Part shown: positions 6,969-8,365 of the stretch, piece by piece | Position numbering within the stretch: the stretch's first letter is position 1 | How the letters are laid out: each line of letters begins with the position of its first letter | Source of the DNA: Anaerolineae bacterium | Lineage (GTDB): Bacteria > Chloroflexota > Anaerolineae > Aggregatilineales > Phototrophicaceae | Assembly (NCBI GenBank): GCA_025454715.1 | Contig: JALONY010000045.1 | Span: 1-8,365 of the forward strand | Direction: 5' to 3' | Length of the DNA: 8,365 nucleotides | The notes under the pieces: generated by a model | Told to the model about the DNA's origin: nothing | The model's database searches: none | What the model saw: only the letters and a program-made list of their open reading frames with translations | Program-made: the position numbers and the translations under genes

Positions 6969-6974
6969 CAAATC

Positions 6975-8225
6975 ATGACGATGACGCTGGACGAGCAAGT
7001 AGACCTGTTAATGTCGGGCGCGGAGTATGGCGACCCCGATACCCGCGAGGTGATGCGCCGCGAATTGCGCGAGCGCCTCGGCGAGGCACACGCGGCGGGC
7101 AGGCCGTTGCGCGTCTATTGTGGCTACGACCCGCGCAAGCCCGATTTACACCTCGGCCACACCATCACCATGCGAAAACTGCGCCAATTTCAAGAGCTGG
7201 GGCATGATGTCACGTTTCTGATTGGCACGTTCACCAGCTTGATTGGTGACCCGTCCGACATCGACAAGGCGCGCAGCCAGCTCACGCCCGAGGAGGTGCG
7301 CGAGAACGCCCGCACCTACGCCCAGCAAGCCTTCAAAATCCTCGACCCCGAGCTGACGACCGTCCGCTACAACGACGAGTGGCTGGAAACGCTGGACTTC
7401 GCCGACATCATCCGCTTGGCGTCCAACTTTACGGTGCAGCAGTTTTTGCAGCGCGAGAACTTCGCCAACCGCATCGACGCGCATCAGCCGATTTACCTGC
7501 ACGAGTTTTTTTATGCGCTGATGCAAGCCTATGACGCGGTGGCGCAAGAGGCCGATGTGCAGGTGGGCGGGCAAGACCAGTTGTTCAATATCCTCGTGGC
7601 GGGGCGCAAGCTCCAGCAGGGGTTGGGGCAACGCCCGATGGTCGCCATCATCATGGGCGAGAGCTTGCCCGGCACCGACGGCGTCATCAAGATGAGCAAG
7701 AGTCAGGGCAATCACATCCCGCTATTGTCCGAGCCGTGGGACATGTTCGGCAAGGTGATGAGCATCCCCGACCATGCCATGCCCATTTATCACAAGCTGG
7801 TGCTGGGGTGGCCACCTGCCCGCCTCGCCGCGTGGCAGGCCGAGCTGGAGGCAGGGGCGTTGCACCCCAATGCGGCCAAGCTGGGGTTGGCGCACGCCAT
7901 CGTGACGATTTACCACAGCCCCGAGGCCGCCGAGGCCGCCCGCCAGCGCTGGGATGAGGTGTTTCGGAGCAGGGACGGCGACGGGATGCCGTCCGACATG
8001 CCGACCGAGGTGCTGGCCGCCCCAGAGCGCTTGATTGACTTGTTGCGGCGCTTGGGGATGGTCGAGAGCGGCAAAGAGGCGGCACGCTTGCTGGAGCAGG
8101 GCGGGGTGCGGCTGGATGGCGAGGTGGTGGCTGAGCGCGATCATGTGGTGGTGCTGGCGCGCCTGCCGGTGGTGGTGCAGGTGGGCAAGCGGCGCTTCGT
8201 GCGGCTGATTGCGGACAAGCGCTAG
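6975..8225 (+). CDS. tyrS: Tyrosyl-tRNA synthetase, type 2
   Basis: A 416-residue class I synthetase that charges tRNA-Tyr in the cytoplasm. Visible marks: YCGYDPRKPDLHLGH (48-62) holding the HIGH-type motif HLGH; tyrosine-pocket region YALMQAYD (180-187) and GGQDQLFNILVAGR (198-211); KMSKS (239-243) within a GTDGVIKMSKSQGNHI context typical of type 2 (TyrZ-like) enzymes; and a C-terminal S4 RNA-binding domain (about 350-412, RLIDLLRRLGMVESGKEAARLL then GGVRLDGEVV). Length is near the usual 400-425. The common GGTDQ reads GGQDQ here, a variant I believe is frequent in this branch. It has its own candidate promoter and is followed after 66 bp by the initiator tRNA gene on the same strand. No tRNA-dependent leader control is visible, and no strong terminator follows. 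Confidence 0.96.
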   Translation: MTMTLDEQVDLLMSGAEYGDPDTREVMRRELRERLGEAHAAGRPLRVYCGYDPRKPDLHLGHTITMRKLRQFQELGHDVTFLIGTFTSLIGDPSDIDKARSQLTPEEVRENARTYAQQAFKILDPELTTVRYNDEWLETLDFADIIRLASNFTVQQFLQRENFANRIDAHQPIYLHEFFYALMQAYDAVAQEADVQVGGQDQLFNILVAGRKLQQGLGQRPMVAIIMGESLPGTDGVIKMSKSQGNHIPLLSEPWDMFGKVMSIPDHAMPIYHKLVLGWPPARLAAWQAELEAGALHPNAAKLGLAHAIVTIYHSPEAAEAARQRWDEVFRSRDGDGMPSDMPTEVLAAPERLIDLLRRLGMVESGKEAARLLEQGGVRLDGEVVAERDHVVVLARLPVVVQVGKRRFVRLIADKR

Positions 8226-8255
8226 GGCAGTTTAGCAAAGTCGCCAAACTCGGTG

Positions 8256-8285
8256 TTGACAGGGTGGGGGGTGCTGGCCTATACT
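8256..8285 (+). promoter_or_regulatory. Strong promoter of the initiator tRNA gene
   Basis: A perfect -35 TTGACA (8256-8261), an 18-bp spacer and a -10 TATACT (8280-8285, five of six). Only six bases (GATCTA) separate the -10 from base 1 of the mature tRNA at 8292, so the predicted start is A8291 or C8292. This is the best promoter in the window, as expected for a stable RNA gene. It starts only 30 bp after the tyrS stop. Confidence 0.88.
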
Positions 8286-8291
8286 GATCTA

Positions 8292-8363
8292 CGCGGGATA
8301 GAGCAGAGGCAGCTCGTCAGGCTCATAACCTGAAGGTCGGAGGTTCGAATCCCCCTCCCGCAA
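8292..8363 (+). tRNA. Initiator tRNA-fMet (anticodon CAT)
   Basis: A full cloverleaf can be folded by hand. The acceptor is CGCGGGA with TCCCGCA, leaving C1 opposed to A72, the hallmark of bacterial initiators that permits formylation. The D stem is GAGC/GCTC with the initiator-type A11:T24 pair. The anticodon stem is TCAGG/CCTGA with loop CTCATAA and anticodon CAT at 8324-8326. The T loop is TTCGAAT. The discriminator base is A73 at 8363. CCA is not encoded: the next bases are TG and the window ends. Two oddities: the anticodon stem has A29:T41 in place of the first of the three usual G:C pairs, and the T stem GGAGG/CCCCC has an A51-C63 mismatch. Confidence 0.95.
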
Positions 8364-8365
8364 TG

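Noticed and set aside
6891..6974. T-box or other tRNA-sensing leader before tyrS
   Set aside because: The whole intergenic region is 84 bp; there is no room for a T-box and no T-box consensus is seen.
8226..8255. Possible terminator after tyrS (AGTTT at 8229-8233 with AAACT at 8246-8250)
   Set aside because: The stem is only 5 bp, mostly A:T, with a 12-nt loop and no T run, so it is too weak to call.

Overview
The window is a compact, GC-rich stretch of bacterial chromosome carrying mostly housekeeping genes. The best guess for the host is a member of the Chloroflexota (green non-sulfur bacteria). The reasons are the gene order alaS - membrane-anchored baseplate-J-like protein - ruvX - probable mltG, a glycosyltransferase-39-like membrane protein with a C-terminal beta-rich domain of a kind common in that phylum, and an initiator tRNA without an encoded CCA end. 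This assignment rests on family resemblance seen by eye, not on a search.

Left half, minus strand (4923 down to 1): a tightly packed operon reads right to left. It begins with alaS, followed after 7 bp by a single-pass membrane protein with a baseplate-J-like domain, then ruvX (GTG start, 4-bp overlap with the gene before it), then after 21 bp the start of a membrane-anchored protein that runs off the window edge and is probably mltG. The order recalls the Firmicutes cluster alaS-yrzL-yrrK-yrzB-yrrL, which ties translation, ruvX/YqgF and cell-wall synthesis together. A good sigma70-type promoter (TATAAT, 18-bp spacer) precedes alaS.

Middle (4924-5093): a 170-bp divergent control region holds the alaS promoter on the minus strand and an extended -10 element (TGCTACAAT) on the plus strand. 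The plus-strand element serves a 598-residue polytopic membrane protein at 5094-6890, a probable GT-C type sugar transferase.

Right part, plus strand: tyrS (tyrosyl-tRNA synthetase, type 2) has its own weak candidate promoter and a GC-rich hairpin near the predicted mRNA 5' end. It is followed by the initiator tRNA-fMet(CAT) gene at the window edge. The tRNA promoter is nearly ideal (TTGACA-18 bp-TATACT) and sits so close that transcription should start at, or one base before, the mature tRNA 5' end.

No mobile element, CRISPR array or clear novel multi-gene system is visible. The observations most worth following are: an AlaRS in which both residues known to read the G3:U70 identity pair of tRNA-Ala appear to be alanine; the uncharacterised baseplate-J-like membrane protein in the alaS-ruvX operon; and the apparently leaderless initiator tRNA with a mismatched T stem.
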